Origin: Poa pratensis
Lineage: Eukaryota > Streptophyta > Magnoliopsida > Poales > Poaceae
Assembly (NCBI GenBank): GCA_947311845.1
Contig: CAMZMU010000123.1
Span: 14,504,079 to 14,568,078 of the forward strand
Reading direction: 5' to 3'
Length of the DNA: 64,000 nt
Part shown: positions 34,222-44,478 of the stretch, one piece after another
Position numbering within the stretch: the first letter of the stretch is position 1
Layout of the letters: each line of letters opens with the position of its first letter
Notes under the pieces: generated by a model
What the model was told of the DNA's origin: nothing
The model's input: the letters and a program-made list of their open reading frames with translations, nothing else
Databases searched by the model: none
Translations under genes and position numbers: made by a program

Positions 34222-34525
34222 TGCATCCATTGTTTAACAAACATATTTTAAAATGTCAAAAAATTCAAAATGAAATTTTCGGATATACTAGATGATATTT
34301 TATTTAGCAAAAAAGTTTCACGAAGAAAAGACATTTTTTTTGCGCTGTGCAAAAAAAAAATCTGGGTTTGGGAGTTTTTTTTTTGTCTTTTTGCACATGT
34401 CACGAAAAATGTCTTGTCTTCGCGAAACTTTTTGGGCAAACAAAAAATTCATGATGCATATTCGAAATTTTATTTGGAATTTTTAACATTTTAAAAATGT
34501 TTTACATAACCGGTTCATCAGCACC
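34222..34525. mobile_element. Foldback MITE, about 300 bp
   Basis: Left arm AACAAACATATTTTAAAATG pairs imperfectly with right arm CATTTTAAAAATGTTTTAC, and the arms continue AT-rich through TTTCACGAAGA/TCTTCGCGAAA. It is related to the element at 34961-35310. The boundaries are approximate. Confidence 0.6.
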
Positions 34526-34960
34526 CGTGACCTGAAACGCTGTGTCTTCCACCGATCCATAGCAAAATAGTACAGTTCTACCATTTTCGTTCTTCGTATA
34601 ATTCACTGCACCTCTAGTAGTAAACATTTGCCTTCTTAAAAATACCACGGACAACTGAATACCGAGTATAAAACTTTGATATACGTGTTTACCACATCGC
34701 AAAAGATGTTTTACTATGATGTGTAAACACGTTGCGAAGGTTGAACATAGTATACCTAGATATACGTGTTTCATATAATTTTCTTGTTGTTGTTAGATTA
34801 AATGGATTTCACTCTATTCCATTTCATAGAAACGAAACAACAATATCCATGCAGCATTAAGCTTAAAGCCTAAAAAAAACACAACATAAACTCAAGTCTT
34901 AGCATATTTTAAGCTAAGCTTCAAATTACATCAGCCATCAGGGAAATCATTTTCAGCTCA
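34526..34960. other. Intergenic, no gene seen
   Basis: The minus frame 34502-34774 is not recognised. The motif GATATACGTGTTT occurs twice (34678 and 34758). Confidence 0.4.
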
Positions 34961-35310
34961 CAGGTGTAGATGCACCCAGTATACAAAAATGATATTTTAA
35001 AATGTCAAAAAAAATCCAAACAAAAAATTTGGATATACGTTCCGCATATTCTACGTTCGCACAAAAAGTTTCATAAAAAATGACATTTTTTACGGCTATG
35101 TATAAAAGACAAAATTTGGTGCTCCAAAATAAATTTTCACGAAACAATTATTTGTCTTTTTTACCCATGCCACAGAAAATGTCAATTTTTTAACGAAACT
35201 TTTTGTGCAAACATAGAATATGCTGGTGTATATCCGAAATTTTGTTGGAATGTTTTGACATTTTAAAAAGTATTTACAAATATTTTACATAGTGGGTACA
35301 TCTACACCTA
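34961..35310. mobile_element. Foldback MITE, 350 bp
   Basis: The ends CAGGTGTAGATGCACCCA and TGGGTACATCTACACCTA are inverted repeats, and the arms pair over most of their length (TTTTAAAATGTCAAAA/TTTTGACATTTTAAAA). No clear duplication was seen at the flanks. Confidence 0.75.
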
Positions 35311-35333
35311 CAAGTCGAAACACCGTGTCCAGC

Positions 35334-35336
<3 letters not shown>

Positions 35337-35375
<39 letters not shown>
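35337..35375. repeat. (TC)n microsatellite
   Basis: An uninterrupted run of about 19 TC units, 565 bp upstream of the BSD gene start. Confidence 0.97.
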
Positions 35376-35377
<2 letters not shown>

Positions 35378-35939
35378 TTCAGGCCATTTTTTCATGTTTG
35401 TAGAACATCATTGTTGTTGCAACTACTTTACACAAATATTTGATTGTATTTTTTATTGTTATATAATTATTCACACCAATGGTCGTACTCTCATAAAAGT
35501 GCAAATTCAACAATTTGACCATCAAAACATAAATTGACATTGGTGACTCCTCTTAGTTTTAACTTTCAAATACATATGAACATCCAAACACTACAATTGT
35601 TCATCAATCTCAATATCAATATCCCGTGATATTTTGCATTTGAGCCATTGCGGTGTCAAACCAGCAAATATCTGCATTTGAACGCACGCTAGAAAATATT
35701 GTGTCCACTAAACAAAGAGACGGCGAGGCGAGTGCTTAGCATTTCCGAACAGTGAACGTGAGTAGCAGTCTAGCACTACAGAGAAAAGTATTACAAGCAA
35801 TTATCACAATAAACAAGGGCAGACTGGCAAGAAACTGTCAAACTCCATATCTCCCGTTCCAGTTCTCCCGTAGTCCCGTCCCGTCCCGCACCGACATCAG
35901 CGAAGACGACTTGGAACCTTCCAGAATCTTCCAATCGCG
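35376..35939 (+). promoter_or_regulatory. Upstream region of the BSD gene
   Basis: AT-rich then C-rich just before the start (CCCGTCCCGTCCCGCACC at 35873-35890), typical of a grass 5' untranslated leader. No clear TATA box was picked out. Confidence 0.4.
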
Positions 35940-38900
35940 ATGGATCTCTGGGGAAGGGCTCGGTCCTTCGCCGGCGAGGCGGCGAGGCTGTCGCAGGAGC
36001 TGTCGGTGGAGGCGGCCAAGCGGTCGTCGGTGCTGGTCTCTGAGACGGCGAAGAAGTCCAAGGAGATCTTCTCGGAGACCGCCACCAAGTCCCGCGAGAT
36101 CGCCGCGGAGGCCACGAAGCAGGCCGACCTCCTGGCCGGCCAGATCATGCACCTCGCATCGGACATCCCCGTCCCCTCCATGCCGCCCATCCCCGCGATC
36201 CCGCCCATCCCCTCCGCGGCCGAGTCGGGGCCCGACCCCGCTGAGCTCGAACGGTACGGCATCACCGAAGACCTCCGCGATTTCGTCAACGGCATGACCA
36301 TAAGCACCTTCCGCGACTTCCCCTTGCAAGGTGCGGTTTACTCATGGTTGGGTTTAGGGGATTTGAGGCGCTGGATTGTCTTATTGGAAATTTTGTTGCG
36401 CAGATGAGCCGGAGATGTCGGATGTGCCCACGGTGTCGAATGTGCGTCAGGATCTGAACGAATGGCAGGCTAGGCACGCCACTCTCGTCCTCTCAGCCGT
36501 CAAGGTTTTGTTTCCGTTTACCATTTCAGTCAGTGGGTGTTTTGGTGCATGTGATTCCATAGGGGATTGGGTTCTGTGGCTCGATCGATAGAGTGGTGAT
36601 GAATGTATTTAGTTTCAAACAATCTAGAGTACTAGAGTGAACATTATCCTGGAGAATAGATTAATTTACAATTGGTGTGATAGTTATAGCTAACTGAATA
36701 CTTAGACGTTGCTGACTAATCAAAACCCGGGGAGTATTTGTGTTTCATACTTTGCACATATCAGAATGTACTCTAGATAATTTTGAATGGTATTTCACTG
36801 TGATATTAGGACAAATTGTTGGACGTCTTAACAACACAAAATTTCCAAATAATAGGTTGTAAAATCGACACATCTTGATTGGTTTTAACATGTTTGAGAT
36901 GAGCGTGTATAGATGAATGGATAAAATATTGGGAGATTTGCGACACTTGAACTCTAGAAGGTCTAAAATGCATGGTTTGAGTCATTGACACAACATAAGA
37001 AAGTATATTCCGCCGATGACTGCTTTTGTACACCAGTGTTAAACTTAAATTTGAGTCCGGAAACTGATATGCCAGTTTTGTGGTAACCAGAAGTAGAGGC
37101 AAATAGGAGCATCAAGAGAGGCTTAATTCTATAGTAATGTGTGAAAAAAGTTTTTTTTTTTAAACAGTGATAGTGCCCATATTTTCATGCGCTGATTGTT
37201 CCAATGTATTATCAAGTGGGGTGCTTTAATTCAGGAACCACTGTTATTAACTCTGCTGCCCTTGCGATGAATGATGAAATGAAAACTGATCTTCATATGT
37301 AATGAGTGAGCTGATTTCCTTAGTCAAATCAGACTACCCTATCAGAAGGCTAAAATAGTTTGTCAATTACCTTCTCTCCTTTAGGATTATGGTTTGATGA
37401 GATCTATATCTTTGATCTGTACTTGGTTTCTACAAGTTAACTGCTGTTTTAGTTCACTCAGCCTCCGTTGGTCTAGTAATTTATTGCCCTGTTAACGCGC
37501 ATAATAGTTTTTTGGGTTAACCTGGTCATTAGCTCGTTGCTATCCATTAAAAATCTACCAGTCTATCAGGTTATTCTGCAAGTGCTTAATTTTGTATTTT
37601 ATCAAAATTCTGAGTAGTCCTATCTTATATCCAGGAAATGTCAAAGTTCAGATATGAGCTATGCCCACGATACATGAAAGAGCGTAAATTCTGGCGAATT
37701 TACTTCTTGCTAGTAAACAACTACGTAACACCGTAAGTCTTCTACTCTTCCTGCTTAATGTTGGCTCATGCTATGTTATCCTAATACATGTTGTGGTCAT
37801 TGGTCAACACATGGCAAACTTTTGCATCATAAGTTTGTCTAACAGAATGGCTGCGCATTGCCACCTATTACAGGAGTTATAACTTTCTTTCATAAGAACA
37901 TGCTTTATTAAAATATGACATTAATATTATAGATACTTTAGACTGATTATTTCTTCAAAGTACACCGAATAAATATCCATCAGAATTGTTAGTTCAAAGT
38001 TTGTCATGTCCAATCCAACTCGTAGGATCTTGGATATTGGACTGGAAGAATCTTTTCATTTCTGAAACCTGGATGATTTGTCACTTATTCTCAGTTGTCA
38101 CACTTGTTAAAGGATTAAAAGTTATTCTAATTTCTCTAGTCATGGTTCTTTAGCTTGTGAAACCCCACCAGTTCAATAACCCAATAACACTCCTATATTG
38201 ATGAATGAAGAATTATGTTCGCAAGCAGTGATTAATTGGTTGGTGCCACTCTGTTTTGGACTCATCACATACTTCACCTGCCTCATGCCTGCATATATGT
38301 CTTCATGGTATGTAGCAGTAACAAGGATGGATCTTGTAGCCTAGTGTAATTCGCAATTGAAATCGTGAGCAATCAGGCTAGATGTTTTTCTTTGTTTTCT
38401 TGTTGCAAGGCTTAATGTTATTCTACTTGAGCTAAATGGTTTGCTTTTCAAGTACTATGATGCTACATATGTTGCAAATTTGTTGCACACTAATGTTGAT
38501 CCTCCTTGTTGACTTAAATGTAACCCAAATAGTTATGAGACCAAATATTTTGAGGAGATGAAAGTGAAAGCCGAGGAGGAAAAAATGGTCTCCCAGAAGG
38601 AAATATCAGAGACCTCACAAGCTACAACTTCAGGACAGAAAGACACGAAAGTTCCAAGCAAGACATCTACCTCATCAAATCGAGAGCAGGATCTGGATGT
38701 CTTTCTTCTCGGAGATTTGGGCAGTGACGATGAGGGTCCTGGTATGCTACTCACTTTCCTGCGATCCATCTCATTAATTGCTACTCCCTCCGTGCATAAA
38801 TATAAGAAGTTTTAGCTATCCAACATGTTGTCTACATGCATACTAATATGAGTGCACATACACACTAAAATATGTCTACATACATCTAGATATATGTGAA

Positions 38901-39550
38901 TGTGGACAAATGCTAAAACATCTTATATTAAAAAACGGAGGGAGTACATGCTCCTGCATTCTTGTACATGACTCTTCTTTATGGTTATTACTTGCAGATG
39001 ATGGTGATGATGATGATGGGCTAGACGATGACTTTGATAAGATAGATGGTACAACAGTAAGTACACCTGCTACCTTAGAACATATACTGTAACTGGGCAC
39101 TGGTATTCATTCTAGTGTTTCATACCTAATTACCTATGGAATGTAGTTTTGATGTGCGGTTACAGTATTGGACAAACATTGTGCATTTGGAATTCCTTGT
39201 TGTAGTGCGACATATATGAGGCGTGGTAATCATTTTTGTTGTGTTGTGGTGTACAAGAAAAGCATGTCCAGGTGGAAGTACAGACCTTTGACTTTTAGTA
39301 GCGTGGGCTTGAATCCATTTAACAGCTAGAGCCTTATTGCTATACCAGTAGGCAACATAGGTGTCTCTTCTTTATGTTGTGGAGCACTTCCGAGTTTGAC
39401 GTGCTCAAGACATATAAGATCTTCTCTTTCCAGCTGTGTCATGTATGGATCACGCTAACACCACAACTCTTGCTTTTGCAGGGCTTAGAAAGTGACGACG
39501 ACGACGATAAGAAGCCAGCAGCAGCCAAGGCTGAAAGTGAAAAGCAGTAG
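35940..39550 (+). CDS. BSD-domain-containing protein, six exons
   Basis: Exons: 35940-36330, 36404-36504, 37635-37732, 38533-38741, 38998-39056, 39482-39550. All introns are GT-AG with consistent phase, giving 308 aa. The N-terminal part (about 1-65) is helical with repeated Ser/Glu/Thr/Lys pieces (SETAKKSKE, SETATKSRE, AEATKQAD). A Pro-rich stretch follows at about 75-90 (PSMPPIPAIPPIP). The BSD domain lies at about 107-195, with the signature RYELCPRYMKERKFWRIYF, including the Phe-Trp pair at 183-184. The C-terminus is highly acidic (SDDEG, DDGDDDDG, ESDDDDDKK). BSD domains occur in TFIIH p62-like and synapse-associated proteins; the precise role of the plant group is unclear. The polyadenylation signal AATAAA is at 39820. 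Confidence 0.9.
38784..38944. mobile_element. Stowaway MITE in intron 4 of the BSD gene, 161 bp
   Basis: The ends CTCCCTCCGTGCATAAATAT and ATTAAAAAACGGAGGGAG are bounded by TA at 38782-38783 and 38945-38946. It makes up over half of the 256-bp intron 38742-38997 but leaves both splice sites intact. Confidence 0.92.
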
Positions 39551-40552
39551 CTCTGATATGCGCTCCCTAGTATACACAGGTGGGGTTGACCACAAAGGCG
39601 CTGCGTAGCTCCGATTCCAGCTGCCACTGTACATTGCAATGTTTACATCTTGCCGTCTCCCGTTGAAGCAATGTTATTCTTGTTATTGAAGTCTAGAGAA
39701 CTGTTCCTTCTGCTCTGGCATTTTTTGTTTTGTTTCTAGGGTGTTCTCTATTCTACGTAAGCTGTTATTCTTCAGAGTGTTGTGAACTGAATTTGAGCCT
39801 GGATTGACTCCTCATGTGAAATAAAATCCCCATCCTATTCTCCACAAGGTCGATTCAGTATCATCGTATTTTTGTTAGAAAATCGAAAGAACGCAGCAAA
39901 ACTTAAAAATGCGTTAAATTAATGGGTTCATGAAATGACAAGAATTACTGTGGCAACCAATCATGTTTACTGACCTTTCCAAATTTAATTTTTTTTTAGA
40001 AAATAACAAAAAGAAAAAACTTTAAGTTCGTATTGCCAAACAAAAGTTTTAAACAGTTTGAAATTATGAATGGAGGGTCGGCCAAAACGAGCCAACCCTA
40101 TTAATTCCCAGAAATTATGTCGGCCATATGTCTTGATAGCCATACAGCACCCATCAGCTAAGGATGGACGTGGCATACATAGCCAACCGACCCTTTTTAA
40201 GTTGCAACCATCCCATGCCGCTCCTATTTGTACCCTTCCACCGCCTGCGCTTCTCCTTGCCTCCGCGAGGTGGGATTATTCAGCGCTCTAGGCGCCGCGC
40301 GGGCATCCAGCGTGGGTGCTCATATGCCGGAGGCCGGAGCTCTCTCTCACAACATGCCAGCCCATGAGCTGTTCCTTTTGCACAGCACGGCCCATATATA
40401 ACCCAAAAGGAAGAACATTCAAAGAGCGCAAACCCTATTTATCGCCTTTTGAGAGCCGGTACTACGACTCGCCTGCGTATATTCCTAGATGGACCGGCCC
40501 AACTGCACTTCTTCGTCCTTTCTTCTTTATAGATTAAAAAAGGGGAATAATT
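39551..40552. other. 3' end of BSD gene and intergenic
   Basis: The 3' untranslated region extends to about 39850. After that, short frames around 40070-40540 show no recognisable domain. Confidence 0.4.
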
Positions 40553-40625
40553 GGACGAGCTGGGGATCGAACCCAGCGTCTCCAGCGTAGAGGCGTGCCG
40601 TGCTAGCCAGTGGACCGCCGCGATG
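40553..40625 (-). repeat. tRNA-like SINE head or decayed tRNA
   Basis: On minus there is a good box B (GGTTCGATCCC, 40563-40573) in a perfect 5-bp T-stem with a 7-base loop, a box A-like TGGCTAGCACGG (40598-40609), and a T-run (40532-40541 as A on plus) downstream. The acceptor stem pairs at only about 4 of 7 positions and the molecule is too short, so it is not a working tRNA. Confidence 0.55.
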
Positions 40626-40659
40626 GTTCACAATTAGGTTTCCTTCGTCTTCTTCTTTA

Positions 40660-41140
40660 CGTTCGGCTGTTTTCTTTTTTCTTTTTATTTTATCTATTTA
40701 TTTTTTCTTTTCCTCTTTTTTCATTTTTTCAAAATCTGAACCATTTTCTTTTATTTTTTTCTGAACCGTTTATTTTTTCTTTTTTATTATTTAGTTTAGT
40801 TTTATTTTCTTTATTTGAATTTTTTTTCATATTTGCAAAATCTTAACCATTTTCATTTCTATTCTTTTTCCATTTTCTTTTTATGTTTTCTATTTTCTTT
40901 TTCCGTTTCCTTTTCCGTTTTATTTTATGTTTTCTTTTTGCGTTTTATTTTTTATTTTTCTGTTTCCTTTCTTCTGTTTTCTTTTTCTTTTCCGCTTTAT
41001 TTTTTGTTTTTTGTTTTCTTTTCCCGTTTTGTTTTTATGTTTTCTTTTTTGTTTTCTTTTTATGTTTTCTTTTTCGGTTTTATTTTTTTCTTTTTTGTTT
41101 TTCAGTTTCACTTTTCCTTTTTATGTTTTAATTTTTGCTT
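40660..41140. repeat. T-rich low-complexity tract
   Basis: About 480 bp made almost wholly of TTTTCTTTTT and TTTTATGTTTTC-type words. The Phe-rich open frames here are by-products of this composition. Confidence 0.85.
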
Positions 41141-41149
41141 ATTTTTGAA

Positions 41150-42180
41150 AATGGTTCATATTTTAGAAAATAATTATTTTAAAAAATGGTTCTGATTTTC
41201 GAAAATGGTTCCTTCTTGAAAATGGTTCCGAACCGAAAAATGGTTCCTTTTAGAATATGTTTCCGAACCAAAAAAATGGTTCCGAATGGAAAAAAAATGG
41301 TTTCGATTTTTCGAAAATGGTTCCTTTTTGAAAATGGTTTCTTTTCGAAAATGGTTCCGAACCGAAAAAAATAGTTTCGATTTTTGAAAATGGTTCCGAT
41401 TTTTTTAAAAATGGTTCCGGATCGAAAAAATGTTTTCCGATTTTTTAAAATGGTTCCAAATGAAAAAAATGGTTCCGATTTTTCGAAAACGGTTCCGAAC
41501 CGAAAAAATGATTCCGATTTTTCGAAAATGGTTCCGAACCGAAAAATGGTTCCGAAACGAAAAATGGTTCCGATTTTTGAAAATGGTTCCGAATGAAAAA
41601 AATGGTTGCAATTTTTCGAAAATGGTTCCTTTTTTAATATGGTTCTGAACCGAAAAAATGGTTCCAATTTTTGAAAATGGTTGCGAATGAAGAAAATGGT
41701 TCCGATTTTAAAATGGTTCCTATTTTCCGAAAATGGTTCCTTTTTTAAAATGGTTCCGAACCGAAAAAATGGTTCCGAAACAAAAAAAATGGTTCCTTTT
41801 TTAAAATGGTTCCGAACCGAAAATATGTTTCCGATTTTTGAAAATGGTTCCGAATGAAAAAATGGTTCCGAGTTTTCGAAAATGGGTCTGAACCGAAAAA
41901 TGGTTCCGATTTTTGAAAATGGTTCCGAATGAAAAAAACAGTTGCGATTTTTTCGAAAAATGGTTCCGAACCGAAAAAATGGTTCCGAACCGAAAAATGG
42001 TTCCTTTTTAAAAAATGGTTCCGATTTTCCAAAAATGGCTCCTTTTTGAAAATGGTTCCGAACCGAAAAAATGGTTCCGGTTTAAAAAAATGGTTCCGGT
42101 TTTTGAAAATGGTACGATTTAAAAAATGGTTCTGATTTCGAAAATGGTTCCTTTTTGGAAATGGTTCCTTTTTGAAAAAT
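41150..42180. repeat. Degenerate minisatellite with AAATGGTTCC core, about 1 kb
   Basis: Around fifty copies of a unit of 17-21 bp follow one another: core AAAATGGTTCC followed by GAACCGA, GATTTTTG, TTTTTG or GAATGA. Unit order is irregular. The 5' and 3' borders run into A/T-rich sequence. It directly follows the T-rich tract, and the two together make a 1.5-kb strand-skewed block (T on one side, A and GGTTCC on the other). Confidence 0.9.
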
Positions 42181-43362
42181 GGGAACCATTTTCATGAAAT
42201 AAGAAAACAAAAACGAAAATAGTTCAAATTTTGAAATTATGAAAACGAATATTTTCCAAATAAAGGAAACGAAAATTAAATTAATGGAAAAAAGAAACGC
42301 GAACGAAAAAACAACGCGCGGGACTGCGCTGGGTCCTAGCTGATCGCTATTTCCTTTCAGCTTTGTGCGAAGTGAGCGAGGCGCTCCTAGCTTTCTTTTA
42401 TGGACTGATCGCTCAAAGCGCATGGCTACTTGTTGAAGTGTGCTGGGCCAGGCGGTCAGGCCCATGTAGCACATGTATGAAGCGAGCGAGGTACGACGGT
42501 ACGATGCTCCCGTGAAGGCGAGTTGGTGTTGTGACTCACATAAAGCGAGATATAGGGGAACCCTTCAAAGAGTACACCCTGGAACTACTCTGGGCCATAC
42601 CGTGCACCTATCTTTCACTCCACGCACCCATTCAAGGGCTCCTTTAATTAAAAGGAATTGATCAATAAAAAAAGAATTTGAAACGAATTGTGTAGAATTT
42701 TTAGAGGATTTGGATCATTAGGATATTTTCCTACAAAGATTGATTGATTCGCATGATTACAGTCCTTTGTAATTGCTACAAAGGATTCCTTTGCACTCTA
42801 TTAATTCTCCTCCACTCAAAACTATGTTTACAATCTTTTTAGTTTTCCTGTAAAATCAAACACCCATGAACCTAAAAACCTGTAATTCCTAATCATATAG
42901 AATTGAAAAGGCGATATCACTCCAGTCCTACGTTTTGCCTATTCCCGCGTTTTGAAAATCCCACGAATCAAAGGATCCCCTACTTCTATCGTTCACTTCA
43001 TGTGCCCATTCAAAATTGTGAAATGGTTGAATTGTCTCGACCCAGAGCCACTGGTACACAGACTACACAACCAACCCTACACAACCAGAGTCAAGTCCTC
43101 TCTGTAACGAATATAAGTGGGGTTGTGGGGGCACAAGTTTGGGAAACTGGTGATTTGTTCAGAAAACATAACATACGCAAAAAAACGTGATTGTTCAGAG
43201 AGCTGGAAGAAGGAAAAAAAAAAAAAGACCCCACGGCTCTGCTGGCTATTGCCTTGTCTGAATCTTGTTTTCTTCTTAACGGGTGTTTTTGTTTATTTGT
43301 TCTTGCATCGTTATTTTTCTTGAACTGCTAGTGCTACCTACATACGCTGGTGTTTTTAGTAC
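42181..43362. other. Intergenic, mostly repeat-like
   Basis: A piece with GCGAGCGAGG motifs at about 42360-42500 looks like dispersed repeat. An AT-rich part at 42650-42900 has the AAAGGATTCCTTTG and AATCAAAC words of the probable MITE at 18523-18836. No gene is supported. Confidence 0.4.
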
Positions 43363-43377
43363 TCTCAACTAATTTAG

Positions 43378-43422
43378 TTTTTTTTTTTATAACAGGAATC
43401 GCTCCCCGGCTTCATTCTCAAA
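43378..43422 (-). mobile_element. 45-bp LINE 3'-end insertion
   Basis: A T-run followed by ATAACAGGAATCGCTCCCCG sits between perfect 15-bp duplications TCTCAACTAATTTAG at 43363-43377 and 43423-43437. This is an extremely 5'-truncated retroposed copy. Confidence 0.85.
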
Positions 43423-43442
43423 TCTCAACTAATTTAGCATTT

Positions 43443-44209
43443 GAGTTAAACGCCTCTGCAGTCCACCAAGTTGCAACGTTGGAGCGGATTGGTCCCCAAC
43501 TGGGAGAATGAAAACTATCGGTCCCTAAGTTGCGGCGATGGAGCGGATTGGTCCGACCGTCACGGCCGCCGTCAAATTGCTGACGTGGCACCAGTTTTTT
43601 TGCAGAAAACCCCCCGATTCTTAGTGATTTCTCGGGCTACATGTAGCCCTTTTTTTCAAAAAAATTCAAAATTTGAAAACTCATCAAAAAAATCTGAAAA
43701 AAATCATGCACGTACCTGAGCATGGCACGCACCACCGTGAATTTTTCGCACCGAAATGACATCGTATGCGCCCTGTGCAAAAATGACAAAATTCGGACAG
43801 AAAATGAGATCCAAAATTTGAATTTTCTGTCAGCAATTTGTCATTTTTGTACAGGGCGCATATGATGTCATTTCGGTGCGAAAACATTCACGGCGGTGCG
43901 TATCATACTCAGGTACGTGCATGATTTTTTTCAGATTTTTTTGATGAGTTTTCAAATTTTGAATTTTTTTTTGAAAAAAACGGGCTACATGTAGCCCGAG
44001 CTACAAAACATGACGGCAGAAATCACTAAGAATCGGGGGGTTTTCTGCAAAAAAAAATAGGTGCCACGTCAGCAATTTGACGGCAGCCGTGACGGTCGGA
44101 CCAATCCGCTCCATCGCCGCAACTTAGGGACCGATAGTTTGCATTCTTCCAGTTGGGGACCAATCCGCTCCAACGTTGCAACTTGGTGGACTGCACAGGC
44201 GTTTAACTC
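43443..44209. mobile_element. Mutator-like foldback element, 767 bp
   Basis: The two arms, about 370 bp each, are near-perfect inverted repeats starting GAGTTAAACGCCT. The flanks are a perfect 9-bp duplication TTAGCATTT (43434-43442 and 44210-44218), the length made by Mutator-type transposases. The loop is only a few dozen bases. Each arm contains GGAGCGGATTGGTCC twice. No coding sequence. It lies 270 bp upstream of the DUF1218 gene start. Confidence 0.9.
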
Positions 44210-44478
44210 TTAGCATTTCTTTCAACTGACTGCACTTCTGGCTCTTTTTCAACTAGTACTAGTGCTGCATTTCAGACATGCACTATTGCACTCGTTACAT
44301 CGGAGTGACGGGAGCCCGGCAGTAAACTACGCCCACATGCTACTTAATAACTCGATCTTGAGCTTTCGCTGACTGAATCTTTAATATCAACCGGGAAAAA
44401 TGTGACCTTCAAAGAGATCAGCACCTTTGACAATGCACTTGCAGACTTGCTTTCTTGCCGTGCTCGTTCCTGGTCGAT

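Noticed and set aside
40815..41195. Phe-rich open frames of up to 126 aa in the T-rich tract
   Set aside because: They follow directly from TTTTCTTTT composition and have no domain or conserved start.
41150..42180. CRISPR-like array
   Set aside because: Units are degenerate, have no unique spacers of constant length, and the DNA is from a plant nucleus.
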